Under the pieces are notes generated by a model. It worked only from the letters and a program-made list of their open reading frames with translations. It was not told the origin of the DNA and did not search any database. DNA of 64,000 nt from CATQHD01 sp965243165 (GTDB lineage Bacteria > Actinomycetota > Acidimicrobiia > Spongiisociales > Spongiisociaceae): the NCBI GenBank assembly GCA_965243165.1, contig OZ251535.1, positions 124,001 to 188,000 on the forward strand, in the 5' to 3' direction. A program made the translations under genes and the position numbers. Below are positions 28,509 through 37,406 of the stretch, in pieces. Numbering within the stretch: the stretch's first letter is position 1; every line of letters starts with the position of its first letter.

Positions 28509-30425
28509 TCAGATGTCCAAGAACCGGACGTCGCCGGCGTTCTGCTGGATGAACTCCTTGCGGGCGGCTACGTCCCCGCCCATGAGGGTCGAGAAGATCT
28601 CGTCCGCCTCGGCCGCGTCCTCGAGGGACACGTTGACCAGGCTGCGGGTCTGCGGGTCGAGGGCGGTGACGCTCAGCTCCTCGTCGTTCATCTCGCCCAG
28701 GCCCTTGAAGCGGGTGGGGCGGGCCTTGGGGTGGGCCGCCTTGAAGGCCTCCAGCTCGGCGTCGTCGGAAAAATAATGGACTTTCCTCCCCGCCTTCACC
28801 CGGTAGAGGGGGGGCACTGCGATGTAGACGAAGCCCGCCTCGATCAGCGGGCGCATGTGGCGGAAGAAGAAAGTGAGCAGCAGGGTGCGGATGTGGGCGC
28901 CGTCCACATCGGCGTCGGTCAGCATGATCACCTTGTGGTACCGGGCTTTTTCGATCTCGAAGTCTTCCCCTATCCCGGTGCCGACAGCGGTGATGAGCGC
29001 CACGATCTCGTTGTTCTGGAGGGCCCTGGCCAGGCGGGCCTTCTCGACGTTGAGGATCTTGCCCCGGATGGGCAGCACCGCCTGGTACCGGGAGTCCCGC
29101 CCGTTCTTGGCCGGCCCGGCCGCCGAATCCCCCTCCACGATGAACAGCTCGGCCTCCTCGGCCCGGCGGGAGGAGCAGTCCACCAGCTTGCCCGGCAGCC
29201 GGGAGGAGTCGAGCGCGGTCTTGCGGCGGATCACGTCGCGGGCCTTGCGGGCGGCCTCCCGGGCCTGCTGGGCGGCGCGGGCCTTCTCGATGATCCGGCG
29301 GGCGTCGCCGGGGTGGCGCTCCAACCACTCCGGAAGCATGCGGTTGAGGGCTTTCACCACGTAGCTGCGGATCTCGGTGTTGCCCAGCTTGGTCTTGGTC
29401 TGCCCCTCGAACTGCGGGTCGCGCACCTTGACCGAAACCACGGCCGTCAGGCCCTCCCGCACGTCCTCCCCCGCCAGGTTGGGGTCCTTGTCCTTCAGGA
29501 TGTTCTTGGAGCGGGCGTGGTCGTTCACCGCCTTGGTGAGGGCGGTGCGGAAACCTTCCTCGTGGGTGCCGCCCTCGTGGGTGTTGATGTTGTTGGCGAA
29601 GCTCAGCACGTTCTCGTTGAAGGAGGTGGTCCATTGAAGGGCCGCCTCCAGCTCGGCGTCCTCGCCCCGGTCCTCCAGGTACATGACCTGGCTGTGCAGG
29701 GCCTCCCGGCGGCGGTTGAGGTGCAGGATGAAATCCCGGAGGCCGCCCTCGTACCGGAAGGAGTCGGAGCGGTCCTCCTCCCGCTCGTCGACCAGGCGCA
29801 CCTCCAAGCCCCGGTTCAGGAAGGCCAGCTCCCGGAGCCGCTGGGAAACGGTCCCGTAGCCGAAGTCCGTGCCCTCGAAGATCTGCGGGTCCGGCCAGAA
29901 GGTGATGACGGTGCCGGTCTTGCGGGCCCGCTTTCCCTTCTGCACCTGGGCGTTCACCGCCTTGCCCCGCTCGAAGGCCTGCGACCAGAGGTGGCCGTCC
30001 CGGGTCACCTCCGCCTCCAAGCGGCGCGACAGGGCGTTCACCACCGACACCCCCACCCCGTGCAGCCCCCCCGACACGGTATAGGCCCCCTGCTCGAACT
30101 TGCCGCCGGCGTGAAGGGTGGTCAGGACGGTGGTCAGGGCCGACTTGCGGGTGCGGGCGTGGCGGGATACGGGGATGCCCCGCCCGTCGTCCTCGACCCG
30201 GCAGCCCCCGTCGGCCAAGAGGGTGACGTCGATGCGGCCCGCGAACCCGGCCATCGCCTCGTCCACCGAGTTGTCCACCACCTCCCAGACCAGATGGTGG
30301 AGGCCCCGGGGGCCGGTCGTTCCGATGTACATGCCGGGCCGCCGGCGCACGGCCTCCAGACCCGGCAGGACCTCGATGTCCTTGGCGTCGTAACTAGACG
30401 CAGATGCTTGCTTGGCCGTCGTCAC
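28509..30425 (-). CDS. gyrB: DNA gyrase subunit B
   Basis: 638 residues from a GTG with AAGGAG seven bases upstream. It has the GHKL ATPase domain (EVVDNSVDEA at 48-57; SGGLHGVGVSVVNALS at 118-133) and the transducer domain. The TOPRIM catalytic Glu431 is in EGDSAAGPAK, where most gyrases have EGDSAGGSAK. The metal-binding DADVDGAH (504-511) and the C-terminal GLGEMN...FIQQNA block are complete. It pairs with GyrA to supercoil DNA. Upstream, dciA is separated by a repeat-filled gap of about 800 bases, so gyrB probably has its own promoter. Confidence 0.97.
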   Translation of the reverse strand: MTTAKQASASSYDAKDIEVLPGLEAVRRRPGMYIGTTGPRGLHHLVWEVVDNSVDEAMAGFAGRIDVTLLADGGCRVEDDGRGIPVSRHARTRKSALTTVLTTLHAGGKFEQGAYTVSGGLHGVGVSVVNALSRRLEAEVTRDGHLWSQAFERGKAVNAQVQKGKRARKTGTVITFWPDPQIFEGTDFGYGTVSQRLRELAFLNRGLEVRLVDEREEDRSDSFRYEGGLRDFILHLNRRREALHSQVMYLEDRGEDAELEAALQWTTSFNENVLSFANNINTHEGGTHEEGFRTALTKAVNDHARSKNILKDKDPNLAGEDVREGLTAVVSVKVRDPQFEGQTKTKLGNTEIRSYVVKALNRMLPEWLERHPGDARRIIEKARAAQQAREAARKARDVIRRKTALDSSRLPGKLVDCSSRRAEEAELFIVEGDSAAGPAKNGRDSRYQAVLPIRGKILNVEKARLARALQNNEIVALITAVGTGIGEDFEIEKARYHKVIMLTDADVDGAHIRTLLLTFFFRHMRPLIEAGFVYIAVPPLYRVKAGRKVHYFSDDAELEAFKAAHPKARPTRFKGLGEMNDEELSVTALDPQTRSLVNVSLEDAAEADEIFSTLMGGDVAARKEFIQQNAGDVRFLDI

Positions 30426-30659
30426 CCCTGCTCCTTAAATAACGTATTCCGCCCTCCCGCACCGCCTCGGCTGCGGCCGCCGGCCAAGCAGGCGAAGGCT
30501 CATCCAGGCCGCTTGCTCGGCCCACTGCGGCCAAGATGCCATGGTAGTTGGCAGAGGAGCGTATTCAAGGTAATGACGGCCACCGCCCCGCGCCGCCAAA
30601 CCCGGCAGATTTTTTTAGCGCTCTCAGAACCGGACGCGAACGCCCTGGACAACCCGCAT
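30426..30659. other. gyrB upstream region
   Basis: No gene. It should hold the gyrBA promoter: on the minus strand an AT-rich ATACGTTATTTAAGGAG precedes the gyrB start. A second AT-rich patch (GATTTTTTTAGCGC) lies near 30608-30622. No convincing paired -35/-10 or known leader is seen. Confidence 0.4.
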
Positions 30660-31154
30660 CCACGGGCCGGAAACCCGGACAGGCCGAACAATTCGATTCA
30701 ACCGAGCTGAACGGTTGGAGGAAGCGCGCGGCGAGAAGCCGTCATGAACACCGCGTCCAAGTCTGCCCCCTCCCCCCAGATCTGGGCCGCCCCTGGATGA
30801 GGCCGGAGAATCGAAGCGGCGGGTCCGCGAAATCTTCTCCGAACATACCCCTATCCGGAAGCCCCGAATTTTGGTATACCTATTGGGCTGATGCACAAAC
30901 ACCGCCGCGAGCTCCGGAGAGGGCGGCGGTCAGAGACGGATCCCGTTCGATCCGGTCCTTCGGGCCGGAGGCGGCCTCGTGCGGCCCGGCGGATTTTCGT
31001 TCAAGGAGGCGGCGGCGGGGGATGGGCCCGGCGAAGCCGGCCGAGAGGGCCGATTTTCGCGGACTCTCGAGGGCATTTGGGTTGGAACCGCACTCCAAAA
31101 AACCCTCCTTGCGCGAAGTTCTTGGTCAGGGCAATCCTGGAGCTGCACATCTAG
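30660..31154 (-). repeat. Dispersed repeat family B, copy 4
   Basis: Same orientation as copies 2 and 3. The right end is GGAGCTGCACATCTAG, with CTAG at 31151-31154. The core is well preserved: GAAGCCCCGAATTTTGGTAT, CCTATTGGGCTGATGCACAA, the hairpin arms and CGGCGGATTTTCGTTCAAGG. The left boundary is estimated from similarity to copy 5 and is uncertain by tens of bases. It runs directly into a half-copy of repeat family C at 31155, so this B element appears to have inserted into a C element. Confidence 0.75.
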
Positions 31155-31230
31155 TGTTGCCCCAGGCCAGAGGGGTGCGGGCACGTCTTCTATCTGCCCG
31201 CCGCCGCTCTCGGGAAAGAATCGGGGCTAG
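31155..31230 (-). repeat. Dispersed repeat family C, half copy (C5)
   Basis: The segment TGCCCCAGGCCAGAGGGGTG through to AATCGGGGCTAG matches the last 75 bases of the family C copy ending at 56590, including the terminus ATCGGGGCTA. The other half is missing and is replaced by the B element. The terminal CTAG holds the stop codon of dciA (TAG on the minus strand, 31227-31229), so this repeat defines the end of that protein. Confidence 0.65.
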
Positions 31231-31637
31231 TGCGGGCCGATCACCCTGACCTTGTTGACGAAGCCCTCCCCGAAATGCCGGTTGAGGCGGGCGGCCAGCC
31301 GATGGGCGTCGTGGCCGAGCCGCCTGACGATCCTGCGGTCCGAAGCCTCCACCCACAGCTCGCCGCGGCGGACCACCAGGGGTTCGGCGCAGGCGGCCCA
31401 CTGCGGCCCGGCCAGCTCCGGCCAGCGGCGGTACAGCTCCCGCAAGCGTCCGACCGGGGCGATGCCCTCCCGCTCGAAGACGCCCCGAAGGGCGGCCGGC
31501 GCGGGGGTCATCGAGGCGGGCCGGGCGCCCAGCCGCTGTTGCGCCTCGGCCCAGGCCTGCGCCAGCGCTTCGGCCTCGCGGGGGCCCAGATGGGCCAGCG
31601 CCTCCTCGACCCGCTTCCTGGACCACCGTTCGGTCAC
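31227..31637 (-). CDS. dciA: DUF721 / DciA-family helicase-loading protein
   Basis: 136 residues from a GTG at 31637 that overlaps the recF stop (GTGA). The DUF721 domain is at the C-terminus (RWPELAGPQWAACAEPLVVR, GELWVEASDRRIVRRLGHDAHRLAARLNRHFG). The N-terminal half is a charged, helical, variable part. DciA is the ancestral loader of the replicative helicase DnaB in bacteria that lack DnaC/DnaI, and its place between recF and gyrB is conserved in actinobacteria. The stop codon falls in the end of a family C repeat, so the last residues (VRVIGPH) may be shaped by that insertion. Confidence 0.85.
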   Translation of the reverse strand: MTERWSRKRVEEALAHLGPREAEALAQAWAEAQQRLGARPASMTPAPAALRGVFEREGIAPVGRLRELYRRWPELAGPQWAACAEPLVVRRGELWVEASDRRIVRRLGHDAHRLAARLNRHFGEGFVNKVRVIGPH

Positions 31638-32725
31638 CGCAGCTCCCCTCCGGCCAGCCGCCATGTTCTTCCTGTGAGCGGCGCATCCTCCCCGCGAGCG
31701 GTGGTGATAAAGGTCTGGGCCGGCGGCAGGGCCCGGGCCAGCGCCGCCGAGCGGTGCGGATCGAGCTCGGAGAACACGTCGTCCAGCAACAAGAGCGGAG
31801 GGGCGCCGATGCTGTCTTCCACCGCCCGATGGACGGCCAGCCGCAGCGCCAAGGCCGTGCACCTCTGCTCTCCCTGGCTGGCCCGCACCCGGGAATCGCG
31901 CCCGTCCAGCAGGAGGCGCACATCGTCTCGGTGCGGCCCCGCCGTGGACATCCGCCGGTCGAGGTCGGCCGGGCGGGCCGACGCCAGCGCCCGGGCCAGC
32001 GCCGACCGCCACCCGTCCGCGTCCCCGGCTTGCTCCGCCCCCCAGGTGGAGCGGTAATCGACGGCCACCCGGGCCTGCCCCCCCGACAGCTCCTCGTAGA
32101 AAGCGCCCGCCCGCTCCTCCAATGCCTCCAACGCCGCCGCCCGGCGGGCCATCACCCTCCCCCCCGCCGCCGCCAGCCGGTCGTCCCACACCTGAAGGGT
32201 CACCTCGTCGGTCTGCCGGCCGGACTGCTTCAACAGGATGTTGCGCTGCCGCAGCGCCCGTTCGTACTCCTGCTGATCCTGATGGGCCCCCGGCCATATC
32301 TGCACCGCCGCCGCATCCAGCAGGCCCCGCCGGTGAGCCGGCCCCCGCTTCACCAGATCGAGGTCGTCGGGCAGGAAAACGGCGCTCCGCACCAAGCCCA
32401 ACAGATCCGAGGCCCGGCCCAAACGCTCCCGGTTGACCTGCGCCCTCCGCCTGCCCCCCGCCGCCGCCTCCACCTCGATCAGGGTGGTCCGGCCCTGCCC
32501 CTCCACCTCCCCCCTCACCACCGCCCGCTCGGCGCCGTCCCTCACCAGCACGCGGTCGGGAACGCTGCGAAAGGAGCGGAGGGAAGCCAGATAACCGACC
32601 GCCTCCAGCAGGTTGGTCTTGCCCGCGGCGTTGGCCCCCGTCAATATGTTCACCGATCGGTCAGGCGTCCACCTCAACCGACGGTAACTGCGGAAATCGA
32701 TCAGCTCCAGCCATGCCAGGTGCAT
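31634..32725 (-). CDS. recF: DNA replication and repair protein RecF
   Basis: 363 residues. It has Walker A TGANAAGKTN (29-38), signature STAGPHRDDV and Walker B PLLLLDDVFSELD near the C-terminus, with the family start WLELIDFRSYRRLRW. I chose ATG 32725 (MHLAW), which has a GGGAGG just upstream. The longer open frame to 32791 overlaps dnaN and is not needed. RecF binds gapped DNA and helps load RecA with RecO and RecR. It lies 25 bases after dnaN and overlaps dciA by four bases, in the dnaN-recF-dciA group. Confidence 0.95.
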   Translation of the reverse strand: MHLAWLELIDFRSYRRLRWTPDRSVNILTGANAAGKTNLLEAVGYLASLRSFRSVPDRVLVRDGAERAVVRGEVEGQGRTTLIEVEAAAGGRRRAQVNRERLGRASDLLGLVRSAVFLPDDLDLVKRGPAHRRGLLDAAAVQIWPGAHQDQQEYERALRQRNILLKQSGRQTDEVTLQVWDDRLAAAGGRVMARRAAALEALEERAGAFYEELSGGQARVAVDYRSTWGAEQAGDADGWRSALARALASARPADLDRRMSTAGPHRDDVRLLLDGRDSRVRASQGEQRCTALALRLAVHRAVEDSIGAPPLLLLDDVFSELDPHRSAALARALPPAQTFITTARGEDAPLTGRTWRLAGGELR

Positions 32726-32750
32726 CGCCCTCCCCCGGCGGCGGCCTGCT

Positions 32751-33836
32751 TCACACCCTGACCGGCATGAGCAGATACAGAAAGTCGTCACGGTCCGCCG
32801 ACCGGATCACGCTCGGCTTGAAGCTGTCCACCACCTCCATGCGCACCCGGTCGCCGTCCACCGCCATGAGCCCCTCGCTCAGATAGCGGGCGTTGAAGGC
32901 GATGTCCACCTCCTCCTGCTCCCCCCGGTACTCGGCGGGGATCAACTCGTCCTCACCGCCTACGTCCCGGCGCTGCACCGTCAGCTTCAGGCCGGCGGCG
33001 CTCAGGTTCAGCCTGATCGGGATGTGGTCCTCGGCCACCAAAGCAGCCCTGCCCACCGCCTCGAGGAACGCTTCCCTGCTCAGCACCACCTCGTTGGGGT
33101 AACTGTCGGGCAGGAGCTGGCGGTAGTTCGGGAAGTTGCCGTCGATCAGCCTGATGCTCAGCGAGCCCCGGTCTGAGGAAAACACCGCTTCCCGCTCTGA
33201 GACGGCCACCTCGACGGCGGCGGCGCCCACCGTCCGTCCGAGCTCGCGGAGGCCCCGGGCAGGCACCAAACCCGAGGCGTTCACCGAAACGCCTTCCAGA
33301 TCCCGCACCGCCAACCGGTAACTGTCGGTGGACACCAGCCGCAGCCCGCCGTCCGAGTTCTCCATGAGGACGCCGGTCAAAATGGGGCGGGCAGTGTCGG
33401 CGGAGGCCGCCGTGGTCACCTGGGCGATGGCCGCCGCCAGCACGTCTCCGTCTACCTGCACCGACCCCGAAGCGTCGGGCTCGGACAGGTCGGGGTAGTC
33501 CTCCAGAGCCAGCTGGCGGATGGTGAACTTGGGCCCGTTGCCTTCCATCTCCACCTCGCCGTCGCCGGAACGGAGGGTCACCGCTCCTTCAGGCATCCGG
33601 CGGACGGCGTCGGTCATGAAACGGCTGGGCACCACGAAGTCCCCTTCCTCCGACATGTCCACCTCCACCGAGGTGCGCACGGTTACCTCGGTGTCGCTGC
33701 CGGTTACGCGCAGCCTGCCGCCGGCCGCTTGGCACAGCGCCCCCTGAAGGATCGGCAAGGCGGCTTTGGCGCCCACCGCCCGGTTGGCGCGGCCGAAGGC
33801 CTCGGCCAGATCATCACGGTCAGCTCGGATTTGCAC
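32751..33836 (-). CDS. dnaN: DNA polymerase III beta subunit (sliding clamp)
   Basis: 361 residues. The three clamp domains are of equal length and the typical C-terminus ends in FLYLLMPVRV. The start GTG has GAGGAGG eight bases upstream. It keeps the replicative polymerase on DNA. The upstream gap to dnaA is 192 bases and contains a terminator-like structure followed by an AT-rich AGATATATATTCTTTATCG stretch on the minus strand, which could be a dnaN promoter. Confidence 0.96.
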   Translation of the reverse strand: MQIRADRDDLAEAFGRANRAVGAKAALPILQGALCQAAGGRLRVTGSDTEVTVRTSVEVDMSEEGDFVVPSRFMTDAVRRMPEGAVTLRSGDGEVEMEGNGPKFTIRQLALEDYPDLSEPDASGSVQVDGDVLAAAIAQVTTAASADTARPILTGVLMENSDGGLRLVSTDSYRLAVRDLEGVSVNASGLVPARGLRELGRTVGAAAVEVAVSEREAVFSSDRGSLSIRLIDGNFPNYRQLLPDSYPNEVVLSREAFLEAVGRAALVAEDHIPIRLNLSAAGLKLTVQRRDVGGEDELIPAEYRGEQEEVDIAFNARYLSEGLMAVDGDRVRMEVVDSFKPSVIRSADRDDFLYLLMPVRV

Positions 33837-33939
33837 GGCTCTTCCTCCTCGTCTTCGGCGATAAAGAATATATATCTTCTTCAGTAGCAGTGGTTGGCCC
33901 TGTGGAACTTGTGCAAAGAAGGCGTTTCCCCTGTTCAGA

Positions 33940-34010
33940 GGGGAAAAATAACACCCTCTCCGGCGGTGGACGGCGGCGCCGGTTGTGCACGCCCCCCGCC
34001 GGAGGGCCGC
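33940..34010 (-). terminator. Terminator-like hairpin after dnaA
   Basis: Read on the minus strand after the dnaA stop, CTCCGGCGG (34004-33996) can pair with CCGCCGGAG (33966-33958). This is followed by GGTGTTATTTTT. A second hairpin TTTCCCCT/AGGGGAAA lies at about 33924-33945. A nine-pair GC stem followed by a T-run is the pattern of an intrinsic terminator. The stem encloses about 29 bases that can themselves fold. Confidence 0.5.
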
Positions 34011-34028
34011 CGGGCATGGGGAAAACCG

Positions 34029-35399
34029 TCATTTTGAACACAGGGTTTCGGACAGCTTCGACACCTGCCTGGCCAGGTCGGGGTCGGAGCTCATCCGTTG
34101 CTTCGTCTTCTTGATCCCGTGCATCACCGTGGTGTGGTCTCTGCCCCCTATGAGCTTGCCGATCCTCGGCAACGACAGGTCGGTCAGGCCGCGGCACAGG
34201 AACATGGCTACGTGGCGGGCTTCCACCAACCGCTGCCGCCGGCTGGGGCCTTGCAGGTCGCCGGGTGTGTAACCGTAGGCGATGGCTGTCACCGCCACGA
34301 TCTCCTCGCCGGTGGGGGGCCTCCCCCCCGCGGTGTCGAGCAGATCCTGCAGCTGCGCCTGGGCCAGCTCCAGGGTGATGGGCTGGTTGGTCAGCCCCGC
34401 GAAGGCGGTCACCTTGGTCAGGGCGCTCTCCAGCTTGCGGATGTTGTCGGTGATGTGCTGGGCGATGAACTCCAGCACCCCCTTCGGCACCGGAGCGGGG
34501 GCGTATTCGGCGTTCCGCTGGAGGATCGCCAGCCGGGTCTCTACGTCGGGGGGGCTGATGTCGGCCAGCAGCCCCCATTGGAAGCGGGACTGGAGCCGCT
34601 CCTCGAAGCCGAGGTCCTTCGGGGGCCGGTCGCAGGAGAGCACCATCTGCTTGCCCTGCTCGTACAGGGCGTTGAAGGTGTGGAAGATCTCCTCCAACAC
34701 CTGCTCCTTGTTCTGGAAGAACTGGATGTCGTCCAACAGGAGCAGGTCGGCGCTGCGGTAGCGGAACTTGAAGTCGTTCATCTGCTTGCGCCTGATACCG
34801 TTGACGAACTCGTTGAAGAAGTTCTCCGAGGTCACGTACCGGATGGCCGCCCCGGGTCTGATCTGGCGGGTGTTGTGGACGATGGCGTACAGGAGGTGGG
34901 TCTTGCCGAGCCCGGCGCCGCCGTAGAGGAACAGCGGGTTGAAGTGCGCTCCGGGCTTCTCCGACACCGCCTGGGCGGCGGCCAGGGCCAGCCGGTTCGA
35001 CTGCCCCACCACGAAGTTGTCGAACACGTACTTGTCCAGGAGCGGGGAGAAGGCCGCCGGGGGGCCGTTCAAGGCCTCGGCCGCCGGGCGGGGCTGTTCA
35101 GGCCGAAGCTCGGGCGGAGGGGCGGCTGGGCCGCCGGGGAGGGGGGCGTGCTCCACCAGGTATCTGACCTCGACCGCGGGGCCCAGGAGCTCGGCGGCCA
35201 GCGACTCCAGCAGGTCCCGGTAGTGCTCGCGAAGCCAATGTATGTGGAAATCGGAGGGCGCCCGCACCTCGAGCACGTCGCCCGCCATCTCCATATGCAC
35301 CCCTGAGAACCAGGTTGTCCACTTGCTGGCCGAAACGTTCGACTGGAGCTCGGCCAACAGCTGCTCCCCGCCGTGGTGCGCAAATTGTGCTTCTGCCAC
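34029..35399 (-). CDS. dnaA: Chromosomal replication initiator protein DnaA
   Basis: 456 residues from the GTG at 35399. I prefer it to the GTG at 35459 because AGGGGAAGAA lies just upstream and because the 60-base longer form would translate through DnaA boxes. Counting from the longer form: domain I 30-105, Pro-rich linker 106-137, AAA+ domain with Walker A GGAGLGKT (180-187) and Walker B LLLLDDIQF (Asp243, Asp244), and domain IV signature DHTTVMHGIK (441-450) that reads DnaA boxes. It opens the origin and loads the helicase. It is divergent from rpmH, as in most actinobacteria. Confidence 0.95.
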   Translation of the reverse strand: MAEAQFAHHGGEQLLAELQSNVSASKWTTWFSGVHMEMAGDVLEVRAPSDFHIHWLREHYRDLLESLAAELLGPAVEVRYLVEHAPLPGGPAAPPPELRPEQPRPAAEALNGPPAAFSPLLDKYVFDNFVVGQSNRLALAAAQAVSEKPGAHFNPLFLYGGAGLGKTHLLYAIVHNTRQIRPGAAIRYVTSENFFNEFVNGIRRKQMNDFKFRYRSADLLLLDDIQFFQNKEQVLEEIFHTFNALYEQGKQMVLSCDRPPKDLGFEERLQSRFQWGLLADISPPDVETRLAILQRNAEYAPAPVPKGVLEFIAQHITDNIRKLESALTKVTAFAGLTNQPITLELAQAQLQDLLDTAGGRPPTGEEIVAVTAIAYGYTPGDLQGPSRRQRLVEARHVAMFLCRGLTDLSLPRIGKLIGGRDHTTVMHGIKKTKQRMSSDPDLARQVSKLSETLCSK

Positions 35400-35439
35400 T
35401 TCTTCCCCTGTCCGCCTCTCCGGAAGCGGGTCCCATCGA

Positions 35440-35471
35440 ATATCCACAGCCTTGTCCACACTTGTGGAAAG
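35440..35471. promoter_or_regulatory. DnaA-box cluster, part of the predicted oriC
   Basis: Three 9-mers within 32 bases resemble the DnaA box TTATCCACA: ATATCCACA (35440-35448), TTGTCCACA (35452-35460, the form common in actinomycetes) and, on the other strand, CTTTCCACA (35463-35471). They lie in the dnaA-rpmH gap, where the gene orientation switches from minus to plus. A T-rich patch (GGATTTTTTTCGCG, about 35712) is in the same gap and may serve as the unwinding element. The 416-base gap has no gene. Confidence 0.6.
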
Positions 35472-35736
35472 GGGGCGGGGCCCCGGCGAGGCGCCTCCCG
35501 AGGGAGCCGCCGCCGGTGATCGGATGCCTCTGCTCCGCCCTTGCGGTTCTTGAGTGTATACACCCTCGACCGCCCCCTATCGGGCCGTTCGGGCCGGGCG
35601 GGGAGGGGTTTCCGTCCTGCTGGCTGTCGATTATAGCCCCAGGTCAGATAGTAATTCTGGCCGCTCCGGGGATGGGCTTCGGCCCTCCATTGGGCCGGTC
35701 GGGGCAGTTTAGGATTTTTTTCGCGTTCTGGCGGCC

Positions 35737-35766
35737 TTGCACTTGAACCCCCATTCCCTGTAGCCT
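35737..35766 (+). promoter_or_regulatory. Putative rpmH-operon promoter
   Basis: TTGCAC (35737-35742), an 18-base spacer and TAGCCT (35761-35766), 50 bases upstream of the rpmH ATG. It fits a housekeeping promoter for rpmH-rnpA-yidD-yidC-jag. The match is imperfect. Confidence 0.4.
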
Positions 35767-35815
35767 GGCCCGGCATCGATAGCCCCGCTGTCTCCTGGGT
35801 GGAGGGCGATACCCC

Positions 35816-35950
35816 ATGAAGCGCACTTATCAACCCAACAACCGCCGCCGGAAGCGCAAGCACGGTTTTCGCCGCCGGTCGCGGACGCGGCAAGGCCGCG
35901 CCATCCTGAAGCGCCGCCGGGCGAAGGGGCGTCAGCGGTTGGCGGCGTGA
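35816..35950 (+). CDS. rpmH: 50S ribosomal protein L34
   Basis: 44 residues, starting MKRTYQPNNRRRKRKHGFRR and ending in KGRQRLAA, a near-perfect L34. The stop overlaps the rnpA GTG (GTGA). A ribosome site GGAGGGCG lies about ten bases upstream of the ATG. Confidence 0.95.
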   Translation: MKRTYQPNNRRRKRKHGFRRRSRTRQGRAILKRRRAKGRQRLAA

Positions 35951-36294
35951 GGGCCCCCGGCCCTTGCGCTTCCCTGAGCGGCGCTCCCCGGTTCGAAGCG
36001 GTGATGCGCAACGGTGTGCGGATCCGCCGGGGCGCGGTCACGGTGGTGAGGATGGAACGGGGCGCCGGACCGGCGCGGGTCGGCTTGGCGGTGGGGCGCC
36101 GGGTGGGGAAGGCGGTGGTCCGAAACCGCGTCAAGCGCCGTTTGCGGGCCGCCCTGGCCGAGGCCGGGCTGCCGCCCGGCGCCGACTATGTAGTAACGGC
36201 GAATGCGGCGGCGGCCTCTGCGCCGTTCGAGTCGCTGTGCGGTTGGCTGAGGGAAGCGGGCTGTTCGACGAGTCCGGAAAGAGAGCGGAGATGA
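35947..36294 (+). CDS. rnpA: Ribonuclease P protein component
   Basis: 115 residues. It carries the RNR signature GKAVVRNRVKRRLRAAL and the N-terminal pattern FEAVMRNGVRIRRGAVTV. The protein binds the catalytic RNase P RNA and helps trim the 5' ends of tRNA precursors. The RNA subunit gene was not found in this window. It overlaps rpmH upstream and yidD downstream by four bases each, the usual arrangement. Confidence 0.93.
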   Translation: MRAPGPCASLSGAPRFEAVMRNGVRIRRGAVTVVRMERGAGPARVGLAVGRRVGKAVVRNRVKRRLRAALAEAGLPPGADYVVTANAAAASAPFESLCGWLREAGCSTSPERERR

Positions 36295-36557
36295 ACCAGA
36301 TTGGGAACTCGGGGCGGGCGCCCAGCCCGCTGGCCTCGGCGGGCCGGGGGTTGATCCGGCTGTACCAGCACACGGCGGGCCCCATGATCCCGAGCTCCTG
36401 CCGGTTCATCCCGTCATGTTCCCGGTACACCCATGAGGCGCTCGGCGTGCACGGGTTCTTCAAGGGGGTGTGGCTGGGCCTGAGGAGGATAGGCCGGTGC
36501 CACCCGTTCGCCGAGGGAGGGTTCGATCCGGTTCCGGCCCGTGAGGTGAGCCGGTGA
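36291..36557 (+). CDS. yidD: Membrane protein insertion efficiency factor YidD
   Basis: 88 residues from ATG 36291. The family signature is intact: CRFIPSCSRYTHEAL (two Cys), FFKGVWLGLRRIGRCHPF and GGFDPVP. It is a small amphipathic protein at the inner membrane that aids YidC. The stop overlaps the yidC GTG. Confidence 0.93.
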   Translation: MNQIGNSGRAPSPLASAGRGLIRLYQHTAGPMIPSSCRFIPSCSRYTHEALGVHGFFKGVWLGLRRIGRCHPFAEGGFDPVPAREVSR

Positions 36558-37396
36558 GCCAGCTGTGGAACGGCCTCCAAAGCCTCCTGGGAGGGATATT
36601 ATCGTTCTTTTACGATGTTGTCCCGAGTTATGGCTTGGCTATAATACTTTTGACGATCGTAGTGAACATCTTGGTGTTCCCCCTGACTTTGAAGCAGGTG
36701 CGGTCGACTCGGGCGATGCAGGAGATCCAGCCGCAGATGGAGCGGCTCCGCCGCGAGTACAAGGGCGATCAGGAGACCATGAACCAGAAGGTCATGGAGC
36801 TCTATCGAGAGAGGGGGGTGAGCCCGTTCGGGTGTGTGCTGCCGTTGGTGGTGCAGATGCCCATCTGGTTCGCCCTTTTTCGGGTGCTCCGCGAGCCGGA
36901 GAACAGCCTTCCCGCCGACTCGGCTCTGAGGGAGGCGCTGGACCCTGCTGGCGACGCGCCCTTGTTCCTCACCATGAACCTGAGCAGGGCGCCGTCGGAG
37001 GTAGTGGGGGCGGAAGGGGTGTTTTCGACCGCCGCCCTCCCCTATCTGCTGGTGGTGGCCGTGGTGGTGGGCACCGGTTACCTGCAGCAGAAGCTGCTGA
37101 GCCCTCCGGGCAATGCCCAGAGCAGCAGCCCGCAGGCGCAGAACGTCCAGCGGATCACCAAGATCCTGCCGCTGGTGTTCGGGGCGATATCCTATGTCTG
37201 GCCGTCCGGCCTGAATCTGTATTTCGCCACCAGCAACCTGTTCCGCACGGCGCAGCAGTTGCTGATCTTCAAGATCGACGGGCGGCCCACCCCTCCGTCT
37301 GTCGAGAAACCCGGTCCGAAACCGGACGACGGAGGAAAGAGTCCGTCCAAGCCGCAGGGATCGCGCAAGAAGCGCGGCCGACGGAGGAGAGGATGA
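36554..37396 (+). CDS. yidC: Membrane protein insertase YidC
   Basis: 280 residues, the short Gram-positive-type YidC without the large periplasmic domain. It has an N-terminal helix (FFYDVVPSYGLAIILLTIVV), the cytoplasmic hairpin (QVRSTRAMQEIQPQMERLRR), a PLVVQMPIWFALFRVLREPE segment and a late NLYFATSNLFRTAQQLLI helix, then a basic tail (KKRGRRRRG). It inserts proteins into the membrane alone or with SecYEG. The position between yidD and jag is the conserved one. Confidence 0.94.
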   Translation: MSQLWNGLQSLLGGILSFFYDVVPSYGLAIILLTIVVNILVFPLTLKQVRSTRAMQEIQPQMERLRREYKGDQETMNQKVMELYRERGVSPFGCVLPLVVQMPIWFALFRVLREPENSLPADSALREALDPAGDAPLFLTMNLSRAPSEVVGAEGVFSTAALPYLLVVAVVVGTGYLQQKLLSPPGNAQSSSPQAQNVQRITKILPLVFGAISYVWPSGLNLYFATSNLFRTAQQLLIFKIDGRPTPPSVEKPGPKPDDGGKSPSKPQGSRKKRGRRRRG

Positions 37397-37406
37397 GAAA
37401 GAGAAG

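Noticed and set aside
30548..31249. A 233-aa protein in the gyrB-dciA gap
   Set aside because: Nearly all of it is family B repeat sequence, and the frame is not kept in other copies.
33837..34028. Origin of replication between dnaA and dnaN
   Set aside because: This gap has an AT-rich stretch but no good DnaA boxes (only CTGTGGAAC-like partial matches), and it holds a terminator-like structure. The dnaA-rpmH gap has three boxes, so it is the better candidate.
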